Positions 52,739-62,143 of a stretch of 64,000 nt of DNA are shown here, one piece after another. A program made the translations under genes and the position numbers. This stretch comes from Cyclobacteriaceae bacterium (lineage in GTDB: Bacteria; Bacteroidota; Bacteroidia; Cytophagales; Cyclobacteriaceae): NCBI GenBank assembly GCA_028285685.1, contig JANQOR010000029.1:1-64000 (forward strand), in the 5' to 3' direction. The notes beneath the pieces were generated by a model. The model did no database searches and was not told where the DNA came from. It saw only the letters and a program-made list of their open reading frames with translations. Positions within the stretch are counted from its first letter, which is position 1, and every line of letters starts with the position of its first letter.

Positions 52739-53656
52739 ATGCCAGAGTTTAATCCCACGGATGGAATGATTTACATCTACCCAATTCTGATTGGGTTTAT
52801 GATCATCGAATTTTTAGTTGCAAGAGAGAACTACGAACGTAAAGACGTTTTTGCGGGTTTTGGAATCGCCTTAGGATCCTCTATCGTTGCTTCTTTCACA
52901 AAAGTATTTGCTGTAGTTGTTGTCTTTCAATGGTTTTTCGATGTTCTCGAACCTTTTAGAGCTCAGTACTTCGGATACACAACCATTGGTTTTGCCTGGT
53001 GGGCGTGGGCTTTGGCCATCGTTGCCGATGACTTCAGTTTCTATTGGCATCATCGATTTAGTCATACGGTGAGAATACTATGGGCGTGTCACGTACCACA
53101 TCATTCTTCTAAGAATTATAATTTTGCGGTAAGCATTCGGAATGGCTGGTTCATTACCCTCTACAAACCTATTTTCTGGATTTGGATGGCTTGTATTGGA
53201 TTTGAGCCAGTAATGATTGGAACTGCGCTAATAATCAACGGTACCTACCAGTATTTCCTACACACAAAACTTCTGGGCTCTTTAGGGTGGTTTGGGAACA
53301 TCTTTAACAATCCGTATGTCCATGCCGTACACCACTCAAGCAATGTCGAGTACCTTGATAAGAATCATGGTGGAATTTTGCTGATATGGGATCACATGTT
53401 TGGTACCTGGCAGAACATCATTAAAGGGGTAGCTCCTCAATATGGAATCTTGAAAGATCCTGAAACGTACAATCCCATAAGACTAAATACTCACGTTTTT
53501 GAGGATATTTTCAAAGACCTGAAGAAAGCAAAGAGCTTAAAAGAGGTGTTTATGTACATCTTCGGGCCTCCGGGATGGAGTCCGGATAATTCAACTCTAA
53601 CCGTAAAACAAATTCAGGCCGGAGTTGAACCATCAGAACAGACCAAGGCGGCCTAA
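52739..53656 (+). CDS. Sterol desaturase/fatty acid hydroxylase family protein
   Basis: A 305-residue membrane di-iron enzyme. The histidine boxes of the family are clear: HHRFSH (104-109), HVPHH (118-122), HTK (His175) and HAVHH (195-199). About four to five membrane helices surround them. Such enzymes hydroxylate or desaturate lipid substrates with O2. The substrate is not evident; carotenoid, fatty acid or sphingolipid-like molecules are possible. It follows the DUF3078 gene after 69 bp and converges on the ankyrin gene with a 12-bp gap. Confidence 0.88.
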   Translation: MPEFNPTDGMIYIYPILIGFMIIEFLVARENYERKDVFAGFGIALGSSIVASFTKVFAVVVVFQWFFDVLEPFRAQYFGYTTIGFAWWAWALAIVADDFSFYWHHRFSHTVRILWACHVPHHSSKNYNFAVSIRNGWFITLYKPIFWIWMACIGFEPVMIGTALIINGTYQYFLHTKLLGSLGWFGNIFNNPYVHAVHHSSNVEYLDKNHGGILLIWDHMFGTWQNIIKGVAPQYGILKDPETYNPIRLNTHVFEDIFKDLKKAKSLKEVFMYIFGPPGWSPDNSTLTVKQIQAGVEPSEQTKAA

Positions 53657-53668
53657 CATTTTTGTTCT

Positions 53669-54724
53669 CTATTTCGTGGCTCCATTTTCTATCAGAAAGT
53701 CGACGACTTTCCTGTGACCGTTTTTTTTGGCCATGCTTAGAGGAGATCTTAGCTCACCACGGTAGTAGGTATACTTGTTGATATCCGCATTGTTTGCCAG
53801 AAGTAGCTTGACCGCTTCCAATTTACCATTTCCTGCTGCTTGAATCAATGGCGTTTCATCGCTTTTTACTAGTGCGTCTACTTCAGCGCCATTTTCCAGT
53901 AAGAACTCCATTATGTCAATATGTCCGCGCCTGGATGCTACAATCAGTGGGTTTCCGTCCCCTTCAACAGCAAGGTTTACATCTGCGCCGAGACTGACCA
54001 GATGTTCTACTTTTTCAAGGTTGCCTTGACGTGATGCCATGATCAAAGGGGTTCCATCACCACGTGTGACTTTGTTAACGTCTCCATCGTTCTTAAGCAA
54101 GAGATGCATTAAGTCCGGGTTATCTGATTTGCTTGCATAGATCATGGGACTGTCATCACCGGGAGAGGCCAGATTGGCATCAGCTCCATTGTCTAAAAGT
54201 AGCTTGACAATATCAAGTTGATTTCTCCTGACAGCATGAATCAAAGGGGTTCCATCACCTATAGAGATAGCATTTACTTTTGCCCCTTTGTCTAAAAGGT
54301 ATTTAACCATTTCATAATTGCCAGTTCCAGCAGCACCAAGCAGTGCAGTGCCATCGCCACGTACGTTGGTGGTAACGTCTGCCCCATTTTCAACCAAAAG
54401 CTTAACGAAATCAAGTTGATTTTTTCTTGCTGCGGAGATCAGCGGTGTCGCATCTCCTTCAGCTTGGAAATCTACTTTAGCCCCTGCTTCAATTAGTAAT
54501 TTCCCAATTGTTGTATTCCCAGTTCTAGCTGCGTGGTTTAATGCCGTCCTCGGATCACTCTTTCTATAGACACAATTCGGATCCACACCTTCTCCTAGTA
54601 GTCTTTTCACTTTTTCAATATTTTCAGACCTCGAAGCTTCAATTAATTTTTCACAGTTTCTTGACTGTGAATAAGCTAGATGCATTGATGACAATGCAAT
54701 AGTTAATATTGCTGAGTAGCGCAT
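53669..54724 (-). CDS. Exported ankyrin-repeat protein
   Basis: A 351-residue protein with a signal peptide (about 1-19, ILTIALSSMHLAYSQ) followed by about ten ankyrin repeats from residue 25 to the end. Each unit follows the GDGTPLIxAxRxxxLDxVKLL-type pattern with LLLDNGADAN-like turns. The repeats are unusually regular in the Asp-Gly-Thr-Pro-Leu segment, which suggests recent internal duplication. One repeat carries GDDSP and another KSDETP instead of GDGTP. It probably acts as a periplasmic or surface binding scaffold; partner unknown. Confidence 0.88.
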   Translation of the reverse strand: MRYSAILTIALSSMHLAYSQSRNCEKLIEASRSENIEKVKRLLGEGVDPNCVYRKSDPRTALNHAARTGNTTIGKLLIEAGAKVDFQAEGDATPLISAARKNQLDFVKLLVENGADVTTNVRGDGTALLGAAGTGNYEMVKYLLDKGAKVNAISIGDGTPLIHAVRRNQLDIVKLLLDNGADANLASPGDDSPMIYASKSDNPDLMHLLLKNDGDVNKVTRGDGTPLIMASRQGNLEKVEHLVSLGADVNLAVEGDGNPLIVASRRGHIDIMEFLLENGAEVDALVKSDETPLIQAAGNGKLEAVKLLLANNADINKYTYYRGELRSPLSMAKKNGHRKVVDFLIENGATK

Positions 54725-54814
54725 AATCGTAGTATTTTAATAATCGGCTGCTGTTTCTTTAGTCAAAAGAACAGACCTGAGAATAAAAGTTGCATTTTTT
54801 CTTGAAAAAAATAA

Positions 54815-55711
54815 CTAGACAGGGTGAGTTTCAGGTTGAGATTTAATGTGAACATCTCTTTGAGGAAATGGAATTTCAATTCCCTGCTCTTTGAATTTTT
54901 CGAAGATGGAAAAATAAAGTTCTGATTTTAGTATTCTAGGTTTGTCCGTATGTGAAGAAGTCCAGATAGCCAATGTAAAATTCAGAGAGCTGTCTGCAAA
55001 CTCATCAAAGAAGACATGTGGTTTGGGATTTTTCAACACATGCTGGTTTTCGTCGGCGACTTGCAATAGTAGTTCCCTGATCACTTTGGGATCTTCCGAA
55101 TAACTGACTCCAACGGGTATGTCGAAACGAATATTTCGATCATTGTGGCTCCAGTTAATAACGCGCGATGAAATGAATTCGGAGTTTGGGACAATGATGG
55201 AAATATTCTCATTGGTTAGAATGGTTGTTGCGCGGACGGAAATGTTAATAACATCGCCCTCGGTACTGCCCACTACGATTCGGTCTCCAACTTTAATTGG
55301 TTTTTCGAAAAGAATGATGATACCTGAGATGAAATTGTCTGTGATATTTTGAAGGCCAAACCCGATTCCCACGCCAAGAGCACCGGCAAGAAGGCTGAGA
55401 GAACTTAAGTCGATCCCGGCACCTTGAATGATCACAATTCCACCGATAAAGAGGAAAATGAAACGAGCAATCATCCCAATCGAATTTCTTGCTCCCAGCT
55501 CAAAATTTGCGCGAACAAGAACTTTGTTGACCAAAAGGTTTCTGAATCTCCTGGATAAGTAGGAGAGGAGCATGAATGCAACCAGGAAGTAAAGGATGGT
55601 TCCTAGGCTGATCTCGCTTTGGCCGAGCTTAAAGAGGGTGGTAGTGAAAAGTTCACCTACACCTTTCAGGAAATCGAGAATATTTAACCATATGTTTTTT
55701 AGCGCCTCCAT
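54815..55711 (-). CDS. MscS-family mechanosensitive ion channel
   Basis: A small-conductance mechanosensitive channel of 298 residues. Three membrane helices are seen at about 31-50, 78-100 and 105-130. The pore helix is rich in Gly and Ala (LLAGALGVGIGFGLQNITDNF) and is followed by the beta domain GIIILFEKPIKVGDRIVVG, a family signature, and the cytoplasmic alpha/beta cage ending in IPFPQRDVHI. It protects against hypo-osmotic shock. It stands alone between the ankyrin gene and a permease gene. Confidence 0.93.
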   Translation of the reverse strand: MEALKNIWLNILDFLKGVGELFTTTLFKLGQSEISLGTILYFLVAFMLLSYLSRRFRNLLVNKVLVRANFELGARNSIGMIARFIFLFIGGIVIIQGAGIDLSSLSLLAGALGVGIGFGLQNITDNFISGIIILFEKPIKVGDRIVVGSTEGDVINISVRATTILTNENISIIVPNSEFISSRVINWSHNDRNIRFDIPVGVSYSEDPKVIRELLLQVADENQHVLKNPKPHVFFDEFADSSLNFTLAIWTSSHTDKPRILKSELYFSIFEKFKEQGIEIPFPQRDVHIKSQPETHPV

Positions 55712-55769
55712 GAAAAGGGATGATTCCTAAAGCTAATGAAAGAATCAGAAATCATCCCGAAGGTCTAAG

Positions 55770-58379
55770 TCACTCCTCTTTTAGGGCATTTGATGGATTA
55801 GCTACTGCTGCTTTGTACGACTTCATGCTGACTACAAGCCAGGTTAACAAAAGGATCAAGATTACTGGAAGGGCCAGCAGATACCAGGATAGCTCAATTC
55901 GATAGGTATAGTCCTGAAGCCAATCATTTAACCAATAGAATGCTACTGCAATGCCTACTACACCGCCGATTAATACCAGTCTTGTGAAATCCCTGATCAT
56001 CATTCGAAGCAAGGAAGAGACGGATGCTCCAAGTACCTTTCGGACAGCTATTTCTTTAAATCGTTTCTGTAGGACAAATGTGGTTAATGCAAACAATCCC
56101 AGGAAGGCTATGAAGATAGCCAGTAATGAGAATGTGGTGAAAACTTGTCCGAATTTACGCTCTGCTTCATACTGGCGTTGAAATGATTCATTTAGAAATG
56201 CTGCATCAAATGGATAATCAGAAACGTGTTGATCCCATAACCCCTCAATCTCACTAAGTGTCTTCAACACATCAGTGCTATTGATTTTGGCTATCACATA
56301 TCTCTGATGCCACATTCCAATTTCACTTTCTGCATTTCCGAATCTGAAAATCATAGGCCTGATTTCTCGCTTTAGTGATGTGTAGTTGAAGTCCTTCATC
56401 ACCCCAATCACTGTAAACTCGATCTGTCTTGCTAGTTTTTTGCCTAGCGGTTCATCCCAACCGAGCTCCCTTGCGAGGGCTTCATTGATTACGACTGCCG
56501 CAGTATCCGTGGCTCGACCTTCCTCAAAAAACCGACCCTCCACCATCTCTAGATCCAGCACTTTTTCAACCCCAGGGGTTACAAATGAATTCAATGGAGC
56601 GGTTCTTCGATTGTCTTCAGCGGGAATTTGATAGGTCCAGTCTCCAAATCCGTGGAATGGGACACCGTTCGTTTTTGAAACCAAAACTACATCTGACCTC
56701 TGCTCTAGTTGGGTTTTGAAGAGGTCGTACTTGGTATCTAGCTGGCGCCCGTTGTACATCACCAGCGTCTGATCGATATTAACACCTAGTTTTTGGGATA
56801 GCATGAATTGAACTTGTTGGTAGATCACCAGTGTAGCTGCCACCAGGAAGATGGAAATGGCAAACTGAAATGCGACCAAACCACTTCTAAGGCTCTTCTT
56901 TCCAGCTTGTTGCATATGACCTCTTAGCGCTTTTAGTGGCGAAAATCCGGAAATAATATAGGCAGGGTATGCTCCGGCAAAAATTCCAACGATGATTAGA
57001 AGAGCAATGATTGAAAGCACACTTGAAACAGAAAACAAGTCAGTATGTTCAAAAGGACGTCCGGTCAGCTCATTGAAATAGGGAAGCGAAGCACCTGAAA
57101 CAACCAATGCCAGTAAGATTGCGATGAAGGTGATTAGCAAGGATTCTGTAAGGAACTGTGAAATGATGTTTTTTCTGTAAGAACCAAGCGCTTTTCTAAT
57201 GCCCACTTCCTTTGATCTGATGGCTGATCTAGCCGTTGACATGTTGATGTAGTTCACGCAGGCTATCAATAAAATGAACAAAGCGATTGATGTAAATACG
57301 ACTACATTTTTATAGTCACCGCGTGGTCCCATTGAAAACCAGGATTCATGCAAATGGATGCGATCAACGGGGTGTAGAGTGAATCCATAGTAGCGATCAG
57401 GATAGTCTTTCACGAATTCTTCAAAAGAAGCATGTCCACTGAACTTTATAATTTCTTGTCCCACATATCGCGTATAGAGCTCTTGGAGTTTCTCAGTCAC
57501 TTCTTCGGGAGACACACCTTCACGTATTTTTGCATACGTCCAATGATTGTTTCCCGTCCAGTTGTAGGTGTCGTTGGGATCATTTGGGTTTGCCATAAGG
57601 AATTTGAATGGGAAATGGGTGTTTTTTGGTGGGTCTGACACCACTGCTGTAATTTTTACAGGATCCCCATCCAATTCAATAAGTTGGCCAACAGCTGGCT
57701 CATCAGGAAAGAATTTCCTTGCCAGTGATTCAGTCAGTACAAGGTTGTCTGGTTCTACTAATGCAGTTTCAGGATCACCAGCAATGAAGTTCATCTCAAA
57801 GACTTTAAAGACTTCACTATCTGCCCAGCATCCGCCCTCTTGGATAATGTTTGAGTTGTTGATTAGAAAATTCCCATCGCCAAGCCCGTTAATTTTTGTG
57901 GCCGACTCAATTTGCGGGTAGTCTTTAAGCATGGTTGATGCCAGAAGTGCAGGCGTAAAACGACCTCTTTCGCCATTGGCTACTCGATACATCCGGTCAA
58001 CGTCCTTATAAAATTTATCGTAACTTCTTTCATGGTTTATATACATGAAAATAAGCAGGCAAGAGGCCAAGCCTATGGCCAAACCTACGATGTTAATAGC
58101 GGCATAGGACTTTTGTTTAATCAGTGTCCTGATTGCTATTTTTAAGTAGTTCTTGATCATTGCTAGTGTGGTTAATTGTTCAAAATCATCTAGTCCTTTT
58201 AGGTATCTGAGCCTGAAGAAGCGAGCTGTATTCCACCAAAAAGACACCCTGGCCTTTGAATATGATTTTTCACGATCATAAATCTCCAGCAGGTCACCTT
58301 CAATCTGTTCAAGGTATCGTTCCTTGAATAGTAATTGGAGAAGACCAAATGCCCATTTTGGCGGATTTTTCTTCTTCAT
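55770..58379 (-). CDS. FtsX-type ABC transporter permease with N-terminal permease prefix domain
   Basis: An 869-residue membrane protein closely matching the architecture of the permease at 17.5-20.2 kb. The prefix domain spans about 1-75 (PKWAFGLLQLLFKERYLEQI and EGDLLEIYDREKS). Membrane helix one is near 90-110. Two MacB/FtsX units follow, marked by RSKEVGIRKALGSYRKNIISQF in shortened form near 395 and RFKEIAVRKVLGASVSSLLRM near 770. Its start codon overlaps the stop of the upstream PadR gene by 4 bp, so both come from one transcript. As for the other copy, no ATPase lies nearby. Confidence 0.9.
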   Translation of the reverse strand: MKKKNPPKWAFGLLQLLFKERYLEQIEGDLLEIYDREKSYSKARVSFWWNTARFFRLRYLKGLDDFEQLTTLAMIKNYLKIAIRTLIKQKSYAAINIVGLAIGLASCLLIFMYINHERSYDKFYKDVDRMYRVANGERGRFTPALLASTMLKDYPQIESATKINGLGDGNFLINNSNIIQEGGCWADSEVFKVFEMNFIAGDPETALVEPDNLVLTESLARKFFPDEPAVGQLIELDGDPVKITAVVSDPPKNTHFPFKFLMANPNDPNDTYNWTGNNHWTYAKIREGVSPEEVTEKLQELYTRYVGQEIIKFSGHASFEEFVKDYPDRYYGFTLHPVDRIHLHESWFSMGPRGDYKNVVVFTSIALFILLIACVNYINMSTARSAIRSKEVGIRKALGSYRKNIISQFLTESLLITFIAILLALVVSGASLPYFNELTGRPFEHTDLFSVSSVLSIIALLIIVGIFAGAYPAYIISGFSPLKALRGHMQQAGKKSLRSGLVAFQFAISIFLVAATLVIYQQVQFMLSQKLGVNIDQTLVMYNGRQLDTKYDLFKTQLEQRSDVVLVSKTNGVPFHGFGDWTYQIPAEDNRRTAPLNSFVTPGVEKVLDLEMVEGRFFEEGRATDTAAVVINEALARELGWDEPLGKKLARQIEFTVIGVMKDFNYTSLKREIRPMIFRFGNAESEIGMWHQRYVIAKINSTDVLKTLSEIEGLWDQHVSDYPFDAAFLNESFQRQYEAERKFGQVFTTFSLLAIFIAFLGLFALTTFVLQKRFKEIAVRKVLGASVSSLLRMMIRDFTRLVLIGGVVGIAVAFYWLNDWLQDYTYRIELSWYLLALPVILILLLTWLVVSMKSYKAAVANPSNALKEE

Positions 58380-58714
58380 TGAAATCCTAAAGCTGTTTTA
58401 GGGATTTTGCTGTAGAGCTCATTTCGAGTCTGATGGACATACTCTATTGCCTTGGACCCTGCCGTGGTGACTTTGAAAATACGTTTTCTTCTGCCACCTC
58501 GCTCAGAACTAGCACCACCCATGTAGGAGGTCACAAAGTCTTTTTTCTCAAGGCGATCAAGTACGGTATGAACCGCGCTGATATTCACTTTTCTACCAAT
58601 TTGGTCAAATATTTCGTCCATTACTTTTACTCCGTAGGCATTCTCCTGCAGAATGGCTACAATCATGAGTACGAGCTCTTCTAGCTCACCCAGTTGATAC
58701 GATTTACTTTTCAT
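58376..58714 (-). CDS. PadR-family transcriptional regulator
   Basis: A 112-residue PadR regulator that precedes a permease gene with a 4-bp overlap. It shows ELEELVLMIVAILQENAYGV, the winged-helix core VSAVHTVLDRLEKKDFVTS (about 45-65; first residue may be I/S) and the wing ERGGRRKRIFKVTTAGSKAI. The whole is closely similar by eye to the PadR protein at 17.2 kb. A perfect 12-bp inverted repeat lies 45-79 bp upstream of its start and is the probable operator. Confidence 0.9.
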   Translation of the reverse strand: MKSKSYQLGELEELVLMIVAILQENAYGVKVMDEIFDQIGRKVNISAVHTVLDRLEKKDFVTSYMGGASSERGGRRKRIFKVTTAGSKAIEYVHQTRNELYSKIPKTALGFQ

Positions 58715-58758
58715 TTTCAGTACTGAGTTTTATTACATCTCAACTCTCGTCAGAGCTT

Positions 58759-58793
58759 ATTTATGAAAGATTAGAATTGTTTCTTTCATAAAT
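58759..58793. promoter_or_regulatory. Inverted repeat upstream of the PadR gene, candidate operator
   Basis: ATTTATGAAAGA (58759-58770) and TCTTTCATAAAT (58782-58793) are perfect 12-bp inverted repeats with an 11-bp spacer. The centre-to-centre distance of 23 bp spans two helical turns, as expected for a dimeric winged-helix regulator. It lies upstream of the minus-strand PadR gene. Confidence 0.55.
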
Positions 58794-58930
58794 GTAAATG
58801 TAATACACTAGTAGACCACTGTTTTTTTTGAAGGTTGCAGCACAGCACATTTTTTCTGAAGAAAAACTGAATAGGTTACTAGCTGTAAAAGGGAATGATT
58901 TTTGAATGGTGGAGAATTTAACCTTTCACA

Positions 58931-59428
58931 ATGAAATTCCTCACACCTTTTCTACTGTTGCTGTTTGCATGTTCAGAAGCTGAAAAACCACCATATCAGA
59001 TACCGGGAAACCATCTTAAGCTAATAGCAGGTGACTCAGCCAAAACCTGGAAGTTGGCCAGAAGATTCAACAACAGCACCCGAATGAACATGACTGGATG
59101 CTTTCTCGATTACAAACAAACGTTTAGTGCAGATGGGAATGTTCGCGATAACCTGGAGGAGTTTCCCGATTGCGGGAAATCCTTGATTGGAACCTGGAAT
59201 ATTGCAAAAGATAAAGGCCAGAACTATTATTTAAAGATCACGAGTGATAGAATTCCCGAACTTCTGAATGTTGAGGAGGATTTTAAATTGTTTAAAATTC
59301 TCCACCTTTCCAATAATGAACTAATACTTCAATTCCGTCACAAGCAGTTTTCCAGCAAGGTTACAACTATTACAGATATTCTAGTCCCCGAAAATGTCAA
59401 GGTTGAGGATCGAAATTTTCACTGGTAG
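58931..59428 (+). CDS. Lipocalin-like lipoprotein, 165 residues
   Basis: An exported lipoprotein with signal peptide and lipobox LLFAC (Cys14), followed by SEAEKPPYQIPG. The mature part starts with KTWKLARRFNNSTR and contains CFLDYKQTFSADGNV and IGTWNIAKDKGQNYYLKI, the alternating strand pattern of small lipocalin-like domains of this phylum. Two cysteines (in TGCFLDY and FPDCGKS) may form a disulfide. It precedes a DoxX gene by 93 bp in the same direction. Function unknown. Confidence 0.78.
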   Translation: MKFLTPFLLLLFACSEAEKPPYQIPGNHLKLIAGDSAKTWKLARRFNNSTRMNMTGCFLDYKQTFSADGNVRDNLEEFPDCGKSLIGTWNIAKDKGQNYYLKITSDRIPELLNVEEDFKLFKILHLSNNELILQFRHKQFSSKVTTITDILVPENVKVEDRNFHW

Positions 59429-59521
59429 CAAGGTCGCCAGAGAAGTGCATTCCTGTTTAGAAAAATTGCTTTTCTCCTTCATTATCAGTAACTTATATAC
59501 CTCATCAATCACAATCTCACC

Positions 59522-59956
59522 ATGAATAAGTTTATAACTTGGTTAACCTCTATCAATGCACCTGTATGGGTAGATCCGATAAGAATCATAGTTGGTGCGT
59601 TCATTTTTTACAAGGGAATCATCTTTGCGAACAATTTTGAGAGCTTTACTGAAAATATTGCCTCGGTAGGATGGGTGTTAGTAGCCGCGCATTTGGCACA
59701 TGCTATACTTTTTATCCACCTTGTTAGTGGAATAGTACTAATGCTTGGGGCAGCAACGAGGATTATGAGTATGGTTAACATTCCGATTCTGGCGGGAGCT
59801 GTTGTCTTCAACTACAAGAATTTGCTGAATGTTGGTAATTACATGGAACTGGACCTTGCGATTATTGCTCTATTGATGCTAATCCTAGTTTTCTTTATGG
59901 GAGGCGGACGATTTTCGTTGGATTATCGAAGGAAAAAAATAGAGGCTCAGGCTTAG
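59522..59956 (+). CDS. DoxX-family membrane protein
   Basis: A 144-residue protein with four membrane helices (about 19-35, 46-66, 70-90 and 108-128). The first helix contains DPIRIIVGAFIFYKGIIF, the typical start of DoxX proteins, and the last segment ends FFMGGGRFSLDYRRKK. DoxX proteins have been linked with thiosulfate oxidation and redox stress, but most bacterial members have no assigned role. It converges on the DUF6624 gene with a 9-bp gap. Confidence 0.88.
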   Translation: MNKFITWLTSINAPVWVDPIRIIVGAFIFYKGIIFANNFESFTENIASVGWVLVAAHLAHAILFIHLVSGIVLMLGAATRIMSMVNIPILAGAVVFNYKNLLNVGNYMELDLAIIALLMLILVFFMGGGRFSLDYRRKKIEAQA

Positions 59957-59965
59957 CCTCAACTG

Positions 59966-60895
59966 CTACTTTTTTTTCTGAGATGCTTCCCAATCGATGT
60001 CAAATCGAGCCTTCAGATAGGGAGCTAAGGGCCCAAGTCCTATTTCTGCCCGTCGCTTATCCACAAATTCTGGTTCTTTGATTGGATAAGGTGTTCGTTC
60101 CAGATTCTCAAATTTGATTTGCGTGCCGTAAAGTTGTTGTTTTCCCTCCTCGACGAGAAGACGATCTTGCATTTTTGCAAAGCGAAGTGGTTGAGCTTCC
60201 CCTCTTTCGAAAGCTTCTTTTAACAAAGGAAAATATTTTGATCGCAACTCGTAGGAGGCATGGTTGATAATCAGCGCCGCCCCAGCTGCCGCGTATTCCG
60301 TTACCTGAGTAGCGGTGGGCCAACCATATTCATCAAGAAGCTCTAAAAGTCTCTCTGTGTTTTCTGATACGTTTTTCTCTTCCAAAGCCAGAACGGGAAA
60401 AATGGATGGTGAACTGAAGTATCCTCCATTTTTAATATACTTTCTCCGTTCGATGTTACCTGCATACATGAACCCCTGGTCCCGAACAATCATTCTGAAA
60501 AGCTCACGAGCGAATTCCTCATTTTTGATCTGTCCATAGTTTACCTCGTACTTCTCTATTTGAGCATTTTCTAAATGTTTCCACCTGCGATCGTCGATTA
60601 AGCTCAGAAATTGAGGGTCATACAGCGGCTTTAAGGTGGAATCTTCCTTTAAACTATGATTGAGGAAAAAGAAGGCGGTGTCTCTCATTTGAGAGGTCCA
60701 AAGCAGAGCACAGGTTGTGGCAATTCTGTACGATACCTCAGGGTTGGGGTTTTCCCTGAACACCTGAGCATACTTTTCAAGAGCAGGCATCAGGAGGCCT
60801 ATTCGTTTTAAGCTATCAGCTGTGCTTAATCTTGCTTGGCTTTGACCAGTCAAGATGAAATGTGAGAAAATGCAGGCAAGAAATATGTTTTTCAT
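59966..60895 (-). CDS. Exported DUF6624-like protein with TPR-type start
   Basis: A 309-residue protein with a signal peptide (FLACIFSHFILTGQSQA). Residues 25-110 form a TPR-like helical region (YAQVFRENPNPEVSYRIATT). The C-terminal 190 residues resemble DUF6624, with IVRDQGFMYAGN, LLDEYGWPTATQVTEYAAAG, ALIINHASYELRSKYFPLL, MQDRLLVEEGKQQLYGTQI and a terminal GLGPLAPYLKARFDIDW. No enzymatic role is known to me. It is exported or periplasmic and lies alone on its strand. Confidence 0.72.
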   Translation of the reverse strand: MKNIFLACIFSHFILTGQSQARLSTADSLKRIGLLMPALEKYAQVFRENPNPEVSYRIATTCALLWTSQMRDTAFFFLNHSLKEDSTLKPLYDPQFLSLIDDRRWKHLENAQIEKYEVNYGQIKNEEFARELFRMIVRDQGFMYAGNIERRKYIKNGGYFSSPSIFPVLALEEKNVSENTERLLELLDEYGWPTATQVTEYAAAGAALIINHASYELRSKYFPLLKEAFERGEAQPLRFAKMQDRLLVEEGKQQLYGTQIKFENLERTPYPIKEPEFVDKRRAEIGLGPLAPYLKARFDIDWEASQKKK

Positions 60896-60982
60896 AATTT
60901 GACTTTTGTTGCAAGTGTATCATGATTCCACAATTACCACCTATTAAATCGACGAACAGCTGATTTTAGATTGGATTTGACA

Positions 60983-62143
60983 CTACGGGATTAAAAGTGA
61001 ACTGTCTCCATAGCTAAGAAACCGATATTGATTGGAAAGCGCTTCCTGGTATATAGTCTTCCAATCCTCCCCCACGAAGGCTGCTACAAGTAGGATAAGG
61101 GAGGAAGCTGGCATATGGTAATTTGTGATAAGGCCATCACAGAGTCTGAATGCATAACCAGGGTAAATAAAAATTTCCGTTTGCCCCCCAATTCTATCCA
61201 TCTGTTGCTTTGTCATAAAATCTAAGACGGCATTTAGCGATTCCTCCTTACTGACTGATTTCAATTGATATGGATCTTCCTTCTTGATGAAAAACTCAGA
61301 TTCGCTATTTAAAAGCCGGACCCCAAACCAGTATAGACTTTCTATTGTTCGAATTGCTGTTGTACCTACAGCAATCAACCTACTGGCACTGAAAATATTT
61401 TCAATGTTATTCTTGGAAATCCATATTTTCTCGTTGTGCATCGGATGATCCACTATGTTTTGTTCTTTGATCGGTTGGAAAGTGCCTGCTGAAACATGCA
61501 GAGTGAGGTAATCGGTTCGTATCCCTTTTTTAATTAGGTCGTCGATGATTTTTTCAGTGAAATGAAGCCCTGCAGTTGGTGCAGCAACTGCTCCCTTAAC
61601 TTTTGAGTATACCGTCTGATATCTTTCTTCGTCATTTTTGTTGGCTTCACGATTGATGTATGGGGGTAGTGGGATCTTTCCAATTTCAAGGAGCAGCTCT
61701 GAAAAGGTAAGCTCAGGCTCCCACTCAAATTGAACCTCATCGTCACCTACTCTTGTGGCTTTGAAGCGTAGGTCTGTGTGAGTTAGGAAAGTTCCTTTTT
61801 TCCATTTTTTAGCATTGCCGATTAGACATTTCCAGGTTGTCGATTCATATGAACCCATTACCTCTTCATGCACTTTTGAAGGAGATATAGGTTCAAGTAG
61901 GAAGATCTCAATACGGGCACCAGTCTCTTTGTACAGAACCACACGAGCTGGAATCACATGAGTATCGTTGAACAACAGCAGTGACCCATCTGGAACAAGC
62001 TTGTGCACATCACTGAAGGTATGATGTGAAATTTTGCCTTTATTATAAAAGAGGAGCTTGGAATCTGCTCGATGTTCGAGTGGATGTTTGGCTATTTTAC
62101 TTTCCGGAAGATCGAATAAAAAATCGTCTAATTTTAAGTCCAT
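60983..62143 (-). CDS. queA: S-adenosylmethionine:tRNA ribosyltransferase-isomerase
   Basis: QueA transfers and rearranges the ribose of SAM to make epoxyqueuosine in tRNA. From the ATG at 62143 the protein has 386 residues and begins MDLKLDDFLFDLPESKIAKH, close to the family N-terminus DFxFDLPxxxIA. Other marks are LLLFNDTHVIPARV, AAPTAGLHFTEKI and the GTFQPIKEQNI stretch. A frame from 62170 would add nine residues and is less likely. Its start codon overlaps that of the divergent menC gene: both use the CATG at 62141-62144. Confidence 0.95.
   Translation of the reverse strand: MDLKLDDFLFDLPESKIAKHPLEHRADSKLLFYNKGKISHHTFSDVHKLVPDGSLLLFNDTHVIPARVVLYKETGARIEIFLLEPISPSKVHEEVMGSYESTTWKCLIGNAKKWKKGTFLTHTDLRFKATRVGDDEVQFEWEPELTFSELLLEIGKIPLPPYINREANKNDEERYQTVYSKVKGAVAAPTAGLHFTEKIIDDLIKKGIRTDYLTLHVSAGTFQPIKEQNIVDHPMHNEKIWISKNNIENIFSASRLIAVGTTAIRTIESLYWFGVRLLNSESEFFIKKEDPYQLKSVSKEESLNAVLDFMTKQQMDRIGGQTEIFIYPGYAFRLCDGLITNYHMPASSLILLVAAFVGEDWKTIYQEALSNQYRFLSYGDSSLLIP

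Noticed and set aside
57568-57921. 117-codon plus-strand frame inside the permease gene
   Set aside because: It is a shadow frame of a well-supported 869-residue permease.
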